Assembly: GCA_051985675.1 (NCBI GenBank)
Contig: JBPYFJ010000092.1
Location: 21,966 to 85,965 of the forward strand
Reading direction: 5' to 3'
Source: JAFAXD01 sp051985675
GTDB taxonomy: Bacteria > Pseudomonadota > Alphaproteobacteria > Rhizobiales > Xanthobacteraceae
DNA length: 64,000 nt
Shown: piece after piece, positions 43,442-52,560 of the stretch
Position numbering within the stretch: position 1 is the stretch's first letter
Layout: the number at the start of each line of letters is the position of its first letter
Made by a program: the position numbers and the translations under genes
The notes under the pieces: generated by a model
Told to the model about the DNA's origin: nothing
Seen by the model: only the letters and a program-made list of their open reading frames with translations
The model's database searches: none

Positions 43442-44186
43442 GCAACGTATCCTCATCCTCGGCGGTACCGCGGAAGCGCGCCAGCTTGCGCAAGAACTCG
43501 CTGGCCGCGAGGACTTCACGGTGACGCTGTCGCTTGCGGGCCGGACCGCGTCGCCGGCGCCCCAGGGCGTCCCGGTGCGGGTCGGCGGGTTTGGCGGCAG
43601 CAAGGGCCTCGCCAAGTTTCTGGCCTCCGAGCGCATCAACGTTCTGATCGACGCCACCCATCCTTATGCGGCGACCATGTCCGACAGCGCCGCGCGGGCG
43701 GCGCAACTGATCGACGTGCGGCTGCTGGCGCTGCGCCGGCCGCCCTGGGTCGCGGTCAAAGGCGATCGTTGGACCGAGGTCGCGGACGCGCAGCACGCGG
43801 TGACGGCACTCGGCCAGGACCCTCGGCATGTCTTTCTGACCCTGGGCCGCCAGGAGCTCGGCCCGTTCCGGCAGGCTCCGCAGCATCATTACCTGATCCG
43901 CAGTGTCGATCCGATTTCGCCGCCGCTGGCCGTACCGCACGCAACCTACCTGACCGCGCGCGGGCCGTTCACCGAAGCCGACGATCTCGCGTTGCTCAAG
44001 GAGCACGGCATCGACGCGGTCGTATCGAAGAACAGCGGCGGCCCCGCCACCTACAGCAAGATCGCGGCGGCGCGCGCGCTCGGGATCGAGGTGATCATGA
44101 TCACGCGGCCGCAGCTCCCCGAGATGCCGTCGGTCGACACGGTCGAGGCGGCCCTGGACTGGCTCGCTCACGCGGAGACCTCCTGA
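43440..44186 (+). CDS. cobK: Precorrin-6A reductase, on the strand opposite its neighbours
   Basis: A 248-residue NADPH-dependent enzyme that reduces precorrin-6A to dihydro-precorrin-6. ILILGGTAEARQLAQEL starts the protein; VLIDATHPYAATMSDSA, LTLGRQELGPFRQ and VVSKNSGGPATYSKIAAARAL are conserved blocks, the last binding NADPH. It is the only plus-strand gene between cobL and cobJ. Its start codon overlaps that of cobL by two bases, and its end overlaps the end of cobJ by 19 bases. Its promoter must therefore lie inside cobL, and the minus-strand cob transcript reading through is antisense to it. Confidence 0.94.
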   Translation: MQRILILGGTAEARQLAQELAGREDFTVTLSLAGRTASPAPQGVPVRVGGFGGSKGLAKFLASERINVLIDATHPYAATMSDSAARAAQLIDVRLLALRRPPWVAVKGDRWTEVADAQHAVTALGQDPRHVFLTLGRQELGPFRQAPQHHYLIRSVDPISPPLAVPHATYLTARGPFTEADDLALLKEHGIDAVVSKNSGGPATYSKIAAARALGIEVIMITRPQLPEMPSVDTVEAALDWLAHAETS

Positions 44187-44932
44187 CCGATGCGCGGCGT
44201 ATAGACCAGCGGCGAGCGTCCCGGCCGCTCGATCAGCCGCGTCTGTGCACTGCCCACGATCACGAGCGTTGCCATGTCGGCCGCGGCCGGATCGGCTTTC
44301 GCAATCGACGTGATGTTGACCTGCTCATCCGGGCGGCCGACGGCGCGGCCGAAGATCACCGGCGTCGTATCCGGCAGGTGGGCGCGCAGCCGCTCGAACG
44401 CCTTGCCGAGCTGCCAGGGGCGGGCGTGCGACACCGGATTATAGAGCGCAATGACGAAGCCGGCATTGGCGGCGGCATCGAGCCGCCGCTCGATTACGTC
44501 CCACGGCTTGAGATTGTCCGAGAGCGAGAGCGCGCAGAAGTCATGCCCAAGCGGTGCGCCGACGCGGGCCGCAACCGCCAGCATGGCGGTGACGCCGGGG
44601 ATGACGGCGACGTCGAGTGCGCGCCACGCCCGCGGACCCGCTTCGATTTCGGCGCAAACCGCCGCCGCCATCGCGAACACGCCGGCGTCCCCGCCGGAGA
44701 CGAGCGCGACCCAAGCGCCCTGCGCGGCATGGCGCAGCGCCGCCTGGGCGCGGGCGCTTTCTTCCCGGTTATCGGTCGGATGCCGCGCCTGTCCGGGAAC
44801 CGCGGGGATCCGCTCCAGGTAAGGACCGTAGCCGTAAAGCGCCTGCGCCTCGGCGAGCGCCGCCGCGGCCTCCGGGGTGACCTGGCTGGGAGCCCCCGGA
44901 CCAATTCCAATGACGCGCAGGCGTCCGGTCAC
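44168..44932 (-). CDS. cobJ: Precorrin-3B C17-methyltransferase
   Basis: A 254-residue SAM methylase that methylates C17 and contracts the ring of precorrin-3B. The N-terminus LRVIGIGPGAPSQVTPEAAA and ALVSGGDAGVFAMAAAVC are the SAM-binding blocks; VIPGVTAMLAVAARVGAPLG and VIALYNPVSHARPW are diagnostic of CobJ/CbiH. There is no CbiH-type C-terminal extension. The start overlaps the cobI stop by ATGA, and the end overlaps cobK tail to tail. Confidence 0.95.
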   Translation of the reverse strand: MTGRLRVIGIGPGAPSQVTPEAAAALAEAQALYGYGPYLERIPAVPGQARHPTDNREESARAQAALRHAAQGAWVALVSGGDAGVFAMAAAVCAEIEAGPRAWRALDVAVIPGVTAMLAVAARVGAPLGHDFCALSLSDNLKPWDVIERRLDAAANAGFVIALYNPVSHARPWQLGKAFERLRAHLPDTTPVIFGRAVGRPDEQVNITSIAKADPAAADMATLVIVGSAQTRLIERPGRSPLVYTPRIGQEVSA

Positions 44933-45669
44933 GGCGCTTTCTCCCAGCCCGGAACCAGCACGATCGCAAAATAGGGCGCCGCATCGTCGGTCTTTTCGAT
45001 CAGCGGCAGCATGACCGCATTGCCCATGGTTGCCCGCTCAATATAGATGGCGCGCTTGAGCCGGCCGGTGCGCTCGAGCGCCGTGCGAACCTTAGCGAGG
45101 TTGCGCCCGATTTTCATGATCACGGCGGCGTCGGCGTCGGCGAGCCTGCGTTCGAACTCGCCGGCCGGCAGCGTCGCCGGGAGGACAACAAAGACGTCGT
45201 CGCCCTGCGCGATCGGCGTTGCAGCCTCCGACCAGCCTCCCGACATCCCGGTGACGCCAGCCACGATCTCGGTCGGATAGCGCCGCGCCAGCCGCACATG
45301 CAGATGCATGAACGAGCCGTAGAACAGCGGATCGCCTTCGCAGATCACCGCGACCGTACGCCCGGCGTCGAGATGCGCCGCAATGGCGTTGGCGGCGCCG
45401 TCGTAGAACGCAGTCATCGCGTCGCGATAGGCGTCGCAGTCCTTGGCGATTTCGGTGGTCACCGGGTAGCGCAGCGCCAGTTCTTCGGTCCCGGCGCGCA
45501 GGTGCGCGGCCGCGATCGTGCGCGCGTTGCCGGCACTGCCGTTCCTGGCGAAATGTGCGACCAGATCGGCGTCGTTGAGCGCGCGCACCGCTTTGAGTGT
45601 CATCAACTCGGGATCGCCGGGGCCGACCCCGACCCCGATCAGGCGTCCGCCGTTGGTCGTCGTGCTCAT
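44929..45669 (-). CDS. cobI: Precorrin-2 C20-methyltransferase
   Basis: A 246-residue SAM methylase, the first committed step toward the corrin ring after precorrin-2. LIGVGVGPGDPELMTLKAVR, CEGDPLFYGSFMHLHVRL and EIVAGVTGMSGGWSEAATPI are the conserved blocks, with GDPLFYGSF diagnostic of CobI/CbiL. The start overlaps the cobH stop by ATGA and the stop overlaps the cobJ start, so translation is chained through the operon. Confidence 0.95.
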   Translation of the reverse strand: MSTTTNGGRLIGVGVGPGDPELMTLKAVRALNDADLVAHFARNGSAGNARTIAAAHLRAGTEELALRYPVTTEIAKDCDAYRDAMTAFYDGAANAIAAHLDAGRTVAVICEGDPLFYGSFMHLHVRLARRYPTEIVAGVTGMSGGWSEAATPIAQGDDVFVVLPATLPAGEFERRLADADAAVIMKIGRNLAKVRTALERTGRLKRAIYIERATMGNAVMLPLIEKTDDAAPYFAIVLVPGWEKAP

Positions 45670-46301
45670 GACGCCGGCCGCGCCAATGCGTTGACCGCGG
45701 CGGCCGCCATGGCGCTTCCGCCCAGGCGTCCGCGGACGATCAGGAACGGAATGTTGTGCGCGCTTGAGGCCAGCGCGTCTTTGGACTCGGCGGCGCCGAC
45801 AAAGCCGACCGGCATGCCGATGATCGCGGCAGGGCGCGGGGCGCCGGCGTCGAGCATCTCCAACAAATGAAACAGCGCGGTCGGCGCGTTGCCGATCGCG
45901 ACCAGCGCGCCGGCGAGCCGATCCGTCCACAGCTCGAGCGCCGCCGCCGAACGCGTGGTAACAAGCCGCTGCGCGAGTACCGGTACGCGCGCATCGTTGA
46001 GCGCACAGACCACCTCGTTTTCGGCCGGCAGGAAGCGGCGGATGATTCCGTGTGCGACCATCTCGGCGTCGCACAGAATCGGTGCGCCGTTGGCAAGCGC
46101 GGTGCGGGCCGCGGCGACGAAGTCGGGAGCAAACGCGATTTGGCTCGCCGCGTCCACCAGTCCGCAGGCGTGGATCATGCGGACCGCGATCGCGGCTTCT
46201 TCGTCGGAGAAACGCGCGAGGTCCGCCTCCGACCGGATGATCGCAAACGAGCGCTCGTAGATCGCGGCGCCGTCGCGCAGATAATTGTGTGGTTCACCCA
46301 T
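45666..46301 (-). CDS. cobH: Precorrin-8X methylmutase
   Basis: A 211-residue enzyme that moves the C11 methyl to C12, giving hydrogenobyrinate. YERSFAIIRSEADLARF at the start, VRMIHACGLVDAASQIAFAP with the catalytic His, and IIGMPVGFVGAAESKDAL are all typical. The start at 46301 overlaps the end of cobG by eight bases. Confidence 0.95.
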   Translation of the reverse strand: MGEPHNYLRDGAAIYERSFAIIRSEADLARFSDEEAAIAVRMIHACGLVDAASQIAFAPDFVAAARTALANGAPILCDAEMVAHGIIRRFLPAENEVVCALNDARVPVLAQRLVTTRSAAALELWTDRLAGALVAIGNAPTALFHLLEMLDAGAPRPAAIIGMPVGFVGAAESKDALASSAHNIPFLIVRGRLGGSAMAAAAVNALARPAS

Positions 46302-47532
46302 GCGCGGCCTCGCTCGTTGCAAATCGTGCGAATTCGGCGGCGATGTTGGCCAGATCGATGTAGGCGCACGGGGTCGCGCGTGCCGAGCCATCGTGCACGA
46401 TCCCGCAGCCGCGCTCGGTCCCCACGATGGTGAGAGCAGCCGCTGCCGGATGGGCGCAGCCCTTGCGACAGCCCGACACGTGAACCGCAATTCGGTTCCC
46501 CGGCGATTGCCGGAACCGCGCGATTTCGGCCGCGATCGCGCGCGAGGCGATCAATCCAGATGCGCATGCCGGCCTGCCGGGACAGGCGATGATGCGCCGG
46601 CGCGGATCGTCGGCCCGCACGATGAAGTCGAGCCGCTCGGCCTCGCGCGCAAGGGCAACGGCGTCGCTTCGGCGAAGACCGATCAGCAACACGGCACGGT
46701 CGGGCGCCGGGCGCACCGCGCTGACCTCGCGGTCGGCCGCGGCGCGCGCTAACGCCGCCAGGTCTTCGGCGTGGGCGTGTCCAAACGCGAGCGCGACGCC
46801 AACCGCAAACCGATCGTCACGCAGCGGATGCAGGCCGATGGTCTCCGCCGCCGGCCGGGGCTGCGGCTGGGCCACGTCGCGCCACGGATGCGACCCATTC
46901 TGGAAGGCTGCGACCCCTTCGCTCCGCAGCAGGTCCGCCGCGCGACCGTCGCCCCGCGCTGCGATCGCGCGCAGCAGGCCGAGAACGACGTTGATCGCGG
47001 CGCCGGCGGGAATCATGCCGAGCGGTGTCGCGGTTGCGGCATCACCCGCCAGCGCAACGTGGAAACAAGCGCCGCCGTTCGTCTCGATCGCCCGCAGCCG
47101 CACGTCGGCGGCAAGCGCGTCGAGATGCAGCGCCCCGCCGCCATCGACGATCACCGAGACTTTCGGCGCGAGCGCCAATCCTGCGTCATCGATGGCAGCC
47201 CGCAGGGAGGCGGCAATCCCGGCGGCGTCAAGGAGCGCCGTGGGGTCGCCGACCAGCGGATTGGTGATGACCGGCACGCCCGGTGCGGCGATGCCAAGTT
47301 GCTCGGCGTCGGCTGCGAAGCGCGGCGCCGATTGCGCCGACAGCCCGCGCACCTGCAAGCTGCCGCGCGCGCTCACCTCGATGGTGCCGTTGCCATGCCG
47401 CGCCGCTGCTTCGCAGAGCGCGATGAAGCGCGCGGGCGTGATGCGCTCAGCCGGCACGATCCGCGCCAGCAGCCCGTCGCCGGTCTGCATCGGCGTGAAC
47501 AAGGTCGGGCAGGCGCCGCGGCGCGCGCTCAT
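46294..47532 (-). CDS. cobG: Precorrin-3B synthase (oxygen-dependent)
   Basis: A 412-residue relative of sulfite and nitrite reductases that uses oxygen to hydroxylate C20 and form the lactone of precorrin-3B; it marks the aerobic route. Two Cys pairs, CPGRPACASG and SGCRKGCAHP, provide the ligands for the iron-sulfur centre. FAADAEQLGIAAPGVPVITNP belongs to the N-terminal ferredoxin-like half. The start at 47532 overlaps the cobN stop by ATGA. No CobZ alternative is needed. Confidence 0.93.
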   Translation of the reverse strand: MSARRGACPTLFTPMQTGDGLLARIVPAERITPARFIALCEAAARHGNGTIEVSARGSLQVRGLSAQSAPRFAADAEQLGIAAPGVPVITNPLVGDPTALLDAAGIAASLRAAIDDAGLALAPKVSVIVDGGGALHLDALAADVRLRAIETNGGACFHVALAGDAATATPLGMIPAGAAINVVLGLLRAIAARGDGRAADLLRSEGVAAFQNGSHPWRDVAQPQPRPAAETIGLHPLRDDRFAVGVALAFGHAHAEDLAALARAAADREVSAVRPAPDRAVLLIGLRRSDAVALAREAERLDFIVRADDPRRRIIACPGRPACASGLIASRAIAAEIARFRQSPGNRIAVHVSGCRKGCAHPAAAALTIVGTERGCGIVHDGSARATPCAYIDLANIAAEFARFATSEAAHG

Positions 47533-50500
47533 GGCAACGCCTCCGCGTTGCGCAGCAGATCGACCCCGAGGTCATTGCGGCGCGGGTGCCAGAGCCCGAG
47601 CCGGCGCGCCGCGTCGAGACGGTCGGCGATGACGCGGGCCGCGTCGGCGTTCTCGCGCTGCAAGAACGCGCGCACGGCGTCATCGCCCAGATAAGCATCG
47701 TACACGAGGTCGAACAACGCGCCGTCGACTGCGGCGGTAGTGTGGGCGAACAGAACGAGCCGGTCGACGGTTTCGGCCAGTTCCGCCGCCCCGCGCGCGC
47801 CGTGGCGCATCTGGCCGGCGATGAAGCGCGGGTTGACACGGCCGCGTACCAGACGGGCAAGCGCGCTGCCGAGCGGGCGTGCACGCGGGCGCCGCGGATC
47901 GGCCACATCGAGCACAATCAGATCGACCGCGCGGCCCAACAAAGCCGCGGCTGACGCAAAGCCGCCGACGAAGGCCGCGTCCTCGGCGCCTTCAAGGAGA
48001 TCACGGCCAGGGTCGTCCGTGGTGTGGATCAGCACGTCCGAACTCGCCACCCGGTTGGCGAACGCGCCGGGCAGGGCACTGCTGCCGCCATCGGGGCCGC
48101 CATAGCTGTGCGAGGTCGCCGCCAGATAGGCCGATCCGAGCGCGTCACGGTCGGCGTCGCGCATCAACAAATCCTCAACGCCCGCCCCATAGGCGCCGGG
48201 CGCCGTGCCGAAGATGCGCGCGAGCGCGCGAGGATCGCCGCGCCGGGCGCCGGCGAGCGGATTTTCGTCGTCGCTCTCATCGCGCGCCGCAACCGCCTGC
48301 ACGGCCGCGTCGATGAGCGCGATCTGGCCGGGAAAGAGATCGCGAAAGAGCCCGGAAATGCGAAATGTCACGTCGACGCGTGCGCGCCCCAAGGTGGCGG
48401 TCGGAAGCACCTCGACCCCGGTAACGCGCGCCGTTGCCGGATCCCAGATCGGGCGGCAGCCCATGAGCCAAAGGCCTTGCGCGATCTCCTCGCCGCCGGT
48501 GCGCAACGTCGCGCTGCCCCACAGGTCGATCACCAGCGCGCGCGGCATCTCGCCGTGGGTTTGCAGATGATTGCGCAGCACCTCGTCGGCTGCGAGCCGG
48601 CCGAAATCGAGCGCGGTCTGCGAGGGCAGCGTGCGCGGATCGGCGGTGAAGAGATTGCGGCCGGTCGGCAATACGTCGCGGCGTCCGCGCGCGGGTGCGC
48701 CGGCCGGTCCCGGCGCAACACGGCGGCCGTCGAGCGCGGCGATCAGCGCGTCACGCTCCGCCGCCGCGCTCGCCGCCCATGCCGGATCGGCCGCGTCCGT
48801 TTGACTTGATTGGCGGCCGTAGACGTGCAGGCCGTCCTTGATGGCGAGGTCCTTTAGATCGCAGAGCCAGGCGTCGATCTTGCGCAAGGCTTCGTCCGGC
48901 GCGGCGTCGCGACCAACGCCGGCTTCGCGCACCAGGCCGCCCCGGTCCGCGGTTTCGATGATCAGCCGCGCCAGCCGTTCGCGCCGCTTGCGATCTAAGC
49001 CATCAGCCTGGGCATATTCGTCGACCAGCCGTTCGAGCTCGCGCATCTCGCCGGTGAGACCGTTCGCCACCAGCACCGGCGGCAGGTGGCCGATGGTGAC
49101 CGCCGCGATCCTGCGCTTGGCCTGCGCGGCCTCACCGGGGTTGCTGACAATGAACGGATAAAGGACGGGGAGGGGACCGACCAGCAGTTCCGGATAACAC
49201 GATGGCGTCAGCGCCACGGCCTTGCCGGGAAGCCATTCGAGCGTGCCGTGCGCGCCCATGTGCACGAGCGCATCGACCTTGGCACGCCGGCGCAGCCAGA
49301 GGCCGAGCGCGAGCAGCGCATGGCGCGGGGGCAATGAGGGGTCATGATAATCGGCGCGGCGTTGATCGGCGCGCCCGCGATCCGGCGGCAGCACGATCAG
49401 CACATTGCCGAACGCGCGCGCCTTGAAGCGAAACGCGCCCTCGTGCACGTCCGGGTCGGCGGCGGCAGCACCCCATGCCGCCTCGATCCTGGTCATGGCG
49501 TCGGCCGGCAACGCAGCGACGAGGCGAGCGTAGTCGCCAAGCGAGAGCATCGCATCGCCGGCTCCGGGCGCAAGCGCGTCGAGGAGTTCGCGCGGCGTCT
49601 GGGGGGGGGCGCCGTCGACCGTGTAGCCCGCGGCCGCCAGGTCAGCGCACAGCGCGACGACGCTCGCCGGCACGTCGAGGCCAACCGCGTAGCCGGTGCG
49701 CCCCGGTGCCGCCGGATAGTCCGGCAGCAGGATTGCGAGCTTGCGGTCCGCGCGCGCGAGCGTCCGCAGCCGTACCAGCGCGGCGGCGCGATCGGCGACG
49801 ATTGCGATCTGGTCGGGATCGGGCGTGTTGGCGAGCGCCGTGAAGGCAAGCTTGTCCTGCTGCGCAAGCGGATCCTTGAACGCGATCGCGCCGGCCAGCA
49901 CGCGCCCGTCGAGTTCCGGCAGCACGACATGCATCGCGAGATCGGCGGCGCCGAGACCGCGCGCACTGTCACGCCATGCGGTGCGACGGGTCGTGGCAAT
50001 CACCGTCTGCAGTACCGGGACGTCCGGCCCATCGAGCGGCGTCGGTTCGCCCGGTGCCGAGCCGGCCGCGAAGGCGGTCGTGGTGATGATGAGGGCGGGC
50101 GCCAATCGTTGCAACGCATCGCGCACGAACACGGCGGCGTCCTGATCCTTCAGGCTGGTCACCACCAGCGGCGCGGGGGCGAGCCCGCGCGCAATGAGTG
50201 CCTCAAACAATTGGTCGACCGGCCTGGTGTCGCCCGCCAGCAGCGCGGCCCGGTAGAAAATGATCGGGACGACCGGGCGCCCGCTATGCAGGGCCGCGAT
50301 CAACGCATCGAGCGCGATCGCGCCTTGGCCCGGCAGATAGGCCGCTAGCCGAGGAACCGGCTGCGGTCCAGGCGCGTCCAGATCCGCGCCCGCGTGCCGC
50401 GCGAGCACCCGCAGCAGCGCGCGCAGATTCGCCGGTCCGCCTTCGCGGAAGTACGCGAGCAGGTCGCCGAGCTCGTTGGCGGGAAGCGTCGAGGCCTCGG

Positions 50501-50873
50501 CGAGCCGCGGATCGTCACGATCCTCGCCCGGGAGCACGGCGAGCACGATGCCGCGGGTGCGTGCCAGCGCGGCAAGCCGGTCGATTCCGTAACGCCACCA
50601 GTCGAGCCCGCCGAGCAGGCGCACCACGGTCACCTTGGCGTGCGCGGCAACCTGGTCGATCCAAAGATCGACCGAGAGCGGATGACGCAGGTCGCGCAGG
50701 TGCGCGAGGCGTACGCTCGGCAGCACGTCTTTATCGTACGCCCACGCGGCCGCCAGCGCCGACAGATCACTGTCCGCAAACGACAGCACCGCGATGTCGC
50801 CAGGCGGCTGTCCGAGATCGACCGGTTCGACGATCTCGTCGAATGTTGTTGATGAGGTAGCGAGGAGGTGCAT
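47529..50873 (-). CDS. cobN: Cobaltochelatase large subunit
   Basis: The 1114-residue catalytic subunit of the ATP-dependent enzyme that inserts cobalt into hydrogenobyrinic acid a,c-diamide, working with CobS- and CobT-type AAA subunits that are not in this window. The conserved MGAHGTLEWLPGKAVALTPS, PLPVLYPFIVSNPGEAAQAK and SHSYGGPDGGSS blocks are present. It is somewhat shorter than the roughly 1250 residues common elsewhere, but the terminal part is intact. It begins three bases after the cobW stop and overlaps cobG by ATGA. Confidence 0.95.
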   Translation of the reverse strand: MHLLATSSTTFDEIVEPVDLGQPPGDIAVLSFADSDLSALAAAWAYDKDVLPSVRLAHLRDLRHPLSVDLWIDQVAAHAKVTVVRLLGGLDWWRYGIDRLAALARTRGIVLAVLPGEDRDDPRLAEASTLPANELGDLLAYFREGGPANLRALLRVLARHAGADLDAPGPQPVPRLAAYLPGQGAIALDALIAALHSGRPVVPIIFYRAALLAGDTRPVDQLFEALIARGLAPAPLVVTSLKDQDAAVFVRDALQRLAPALIITTTAFAAGSAPGEPTPLDGPDVPVLQTVIATTRRTAWRDSARGLGAADLAMHVVLPELDGRVLAGAIAFKDPLAQQDKLAFTALANTPDPDQIAIVADRAAALVRLRTLARADRKLAILLPDYPAAPGRTGYAVGLDVPASVVALCADLAAAGYTVDGAPPQTPRELLDALAPGAGDAMLSLGDYARLVAALPADAMTRIEAAWGAAAADPDVHEGAFRFKARAFGNVLIVLPPDRGRADQRRADYHDPSLPPRHALLALGLWLRRRAKVDALVHMGAHGTLEWLPGKAVALTPSCYPELLVGPLPVLYPFIVSNPGEAAQAKRRIAAVTIGHLPPVLVANGLTGEMRELERLVDEYAQADGLDRKRRERLARLIIETADRGGLVREAGVGRDAAPDEALRKIDAWLCDLKDLAIKDGLHVYGRQSSQTDAADPAWAASAAAERDALIAALDGRRVAPGPAGAPARGRRDVLPTGRNLFTADPRTLPSQTALDFGRLAADEVLRNHLQTHGEMPRALVIDLWGSATLRTGGEEIAQGLWLMGCRPIWDPATARVTGVEVLPTATLGRARVDVTFRISGLFRDLFPGQIALIDAAVQAVAARDESDDENPLAGARRGDPRALARIFGTAPGAYGAGVEDLLMRDADRDALGSAYLAATSHSYGGPDGGSSALPGAFANRVASSDVLIHTTDDPGRDLLEGAEDAAFVGGFASAAALLGRAVDLIVLDVADPRRPRARPLGSALARLVRGRVNPRFIAGQMRHGARGAAELAETVDRLVLFAHTTAAVDGALFDLVYDAYLGDDAVRAFLQRENADAARVIADRLDAARRLGLWHPRRNDLGVDLLRNAEALP

Positions 50874-50876
50874 GTC

Positions 50877-51917
50877 CTACCCGGTGAGCGCCCGCGCGAT
50901 CCCGTCGCGGTCGATACCCTTCTGTCCGATCACGACCAGCCGGCCGTCGCGCGGCTCGCTCGCGCTCCAGTGCCGGTCGTAGTGATGGCTCACGCGCGAT
51001 CCGACCGCCTGCACCAGGAGCCGCATCGGTTTGCCGGCGACCGCAGCGAAACCTTTCATGCGCAGCACGTCGAACGCTTCCGCAACGCCGGCGACGCGGG
51101 CTGCGAGGCTCGCCGGGTCGGCAATCTCGGGCAATGCGACGACAAAACTGTCGAAGTCGTCGTGGTCGTGCTCAACCTCGAGATCGTGATGGGTGCGGCG
51201 GTTCTCGATGTCGTCTTCGGTGGCGAGGCCGAGCCCGAGCAGCACAGCCGGATCGACCTTGCCGTCGGCGACGCTCACGACCTTGACGGCGCGTGGGAGC
51301 GCATGCGCGATCCGGACGCTCGCCTGCTCGGCATCGCGGTCGGACACGAGGTCGCGCTTGTTGAGCACGACAAGGTCGGCGCATGCGATCTGATCCTCGA
51401 ACACTTCCTCGACCGGATTGTCGTGGTCGAGCGCAGTGTCAGCGAGGCGCTGGCGCCGCAGCGCGGCCAGATCGCTGGCGACACGGCCTTCGGCCAGCGC
51501 GGCCCCGTCGACGACCGCGATGACGCCGTCGACGGTCACGCGGCTCTTGATCGCCGGCCAGTGAAACGCCTGCACCAGCGGCTTGGGCAGCGCCAAGCCG
51601 GACGTCTCGATGACGATATGCTCGACCGCAGGCTGCCGTTTGAGGATCAGGTCGAGCGCCGGCACAAACTCATCCGCGACCGTGCAGCACAGGCAGCCGT
51701 TGGCGAGCTCGACGATATTTTCTTCCGGACAGGCCGCGTCGCCGCAACCCTTGAGAATCTCGCCGTCGATGCCGACGTCGCCGAACTCGTTGACGATCAC
51801 GGCCAGCCGCCGCCCGCCCGCGTTGGCCAGCACATGGCGGATCAGCGTCGTTTTGCCCGCGCCCAGGAAACCGGTGACGATGGTGCAGGGCACGCGCGCG
51901 AGCGAGTTGTTAGTCAT
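50877..51917 (-). CDS. cobW: CobW GTPase, metal chaperone of cobalt insertion
   Basis: A 346-residue COG0523 GTPase. The P-loop GFLGAGKTT (16-24) is followed by the metal-binding GCLCCT motif, and the guanine-specificity loop is NKRD. A His-rich patch near DLEVEHDHDDFDSF may bind metal. CobW proteins deliver cobalt to the chelatase. The start at 51917 overlaps the stop of the DUF1636 gene by ATGA, and cobN follows after three bases, so the three are one translational unit. Confidence 0.93.
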   Translation of the reverse strand: MTNNSLARVPCTIVTGFLGAGKTTLIRHVLANAGGRRLAVIVNEFGDVGIDGEILKGCGDAACPEENIVELANGCLCCTVADEFVPALDLILKRQPAVEHIVIETSGLALPKPLVQAFHWPAIKSRVTVDGVIAVVDGAALAEGRVASDLAALRRQRLADTALDHDNPVEEVFEDQIACADLVVLNKRDLVSDRDAEQASVRIAHALPRAVKVVSVADGKVDPAVLLGLGLATEDDIENRRTHHDLEVEHDHDDFDSFVVALPEIADPASLAARVAGVAEAFDVLRMKGFAAVAGKPMRLLVQAVGSRVSHHYDRHWSASEPRDGRLVVIGQKGIDRDGIARALTG

Positions 51918-52282
51918 GAATGGTCCTCGGTGAAATCGAGCGGCGGCATGCGGGCGATCAGCCCGCGCTTGAGCGGTTCTGGACGGCCGCGCCACGGCAT
52001 CAGGCCGTCGGCGGCCGCGGCGAGGAGTCGTGCGCCGTCAATCAGCGCCGTCCCGCACCCGGCATCGAGTCCCCCGAACACGTAAGTCCATGAGCCGTTG
52101 GCGCGCACGGCCGCGCTGGCGCCGCGCGTGCAATTGGCAAGACACGCGACGCGCCGCACCTCGACATCGCTGCCCGCGGCGGCAGCCGCCGTGGCCGCGG
52201 CGAGCAGCGCGCCGGGACGCGGCTCGTCCGGCTCGCCAACGCGCCGGCAGGTGATGCAGACATAGATGACGGCGGCGTCCAC
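51914..52282 (-). CDS. DUF1636 family, cysteine-rich protein heading the cob operon
   Basis: A 122-residue protein starting at a GTG (52282) and reading VDAAVIYVCITCRRVGEPDE. It carries a ferredoxin-like arrangement of cysteines: two in CITC and one in VACLANCTRGASAAVR, a pattern seen in thioredoxin-like 2Fe-2S proteins. Members cluster with cob genes; the role is not established. The open frame upstream to 52396 enters the cobalamin riboswitch and is discounted. It is the first gene behind the riboswitch, with its stop overlapping cobW by ATGA. Confidence 0.8.
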   Translation of the reverse strand: MDAAVIYVCITCRRVGEPDEPRPGALLAAATAAAAAGSDVEVRRVACLANCTRGASAAVRANGSWTYVFGGLDAGCGTALIDGARLLAAAADGLMPWRGRPEPLKRGLIARMPPLDFTEDHS

Positions 52283-52360
52283 GGGCAAAGGCCTCGTTCC
52301 GGGTGCCGCGCAAGGATCGAGAAGTACCGAGGCACCCCGCCCGGCCACGCCCGAACCAAC

Positions 52361-52555
52361 GGCAGGTCTCCTGGCTCGCGGGTTTTCGCCCGTCACCGCC
52401 TTCCCGGATGACCCAGTGGCGTCGTGGCTCGGGCTCGCCGCTTACAGTTGCGGGGGCAGCTGCGGCTTGGGAACCCGTGGTCTGCACCAGCAGTTGGCAA
52501 TCAAATGCTGGACAAGTCAGCCCACTAGGATATTCCGCACCGTATTCCCTGTTCG
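52361..52555 (-). promoter_or_regulatory. Cobalamin (B12) riboswitch
   Basis: Read on the minus strand, the RNA starts near GAACAGGGAATACGGTGC and continues GCTGCCCCCGCAACTGTAAG, then GCCACTGGGTCATCCGGGAA, then GGCGGTGACGGGCGAAAACC. It ends with the B12 box AGCCAGGAGACCTGCC (52376-52361). These are the conserved parts of the cobalamin riboswitch in the right order. It lies 78 bases upstream of the DUF1636 start and would switch the cob operon off when adenosylcobalamin is plentiful. Confidence 0.95.
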
Positions 52556-52560
52556 CTCTC

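Noticed and set aside
42215..44974. A 919-codon open frame on the plus strand
   Set aside because: It is antisense to cobL and cobJ and out of frame with cobK, all of which have full family motifs. High GC creates such long shadow frames.
51914..52396. Longer version of the DUF1636 protein starting at 52396
   Set aside because: The extra 38 residues come from the cobalamin riboswitch and the leader that follows it; the conserved protein begins at the GTG at 52282.
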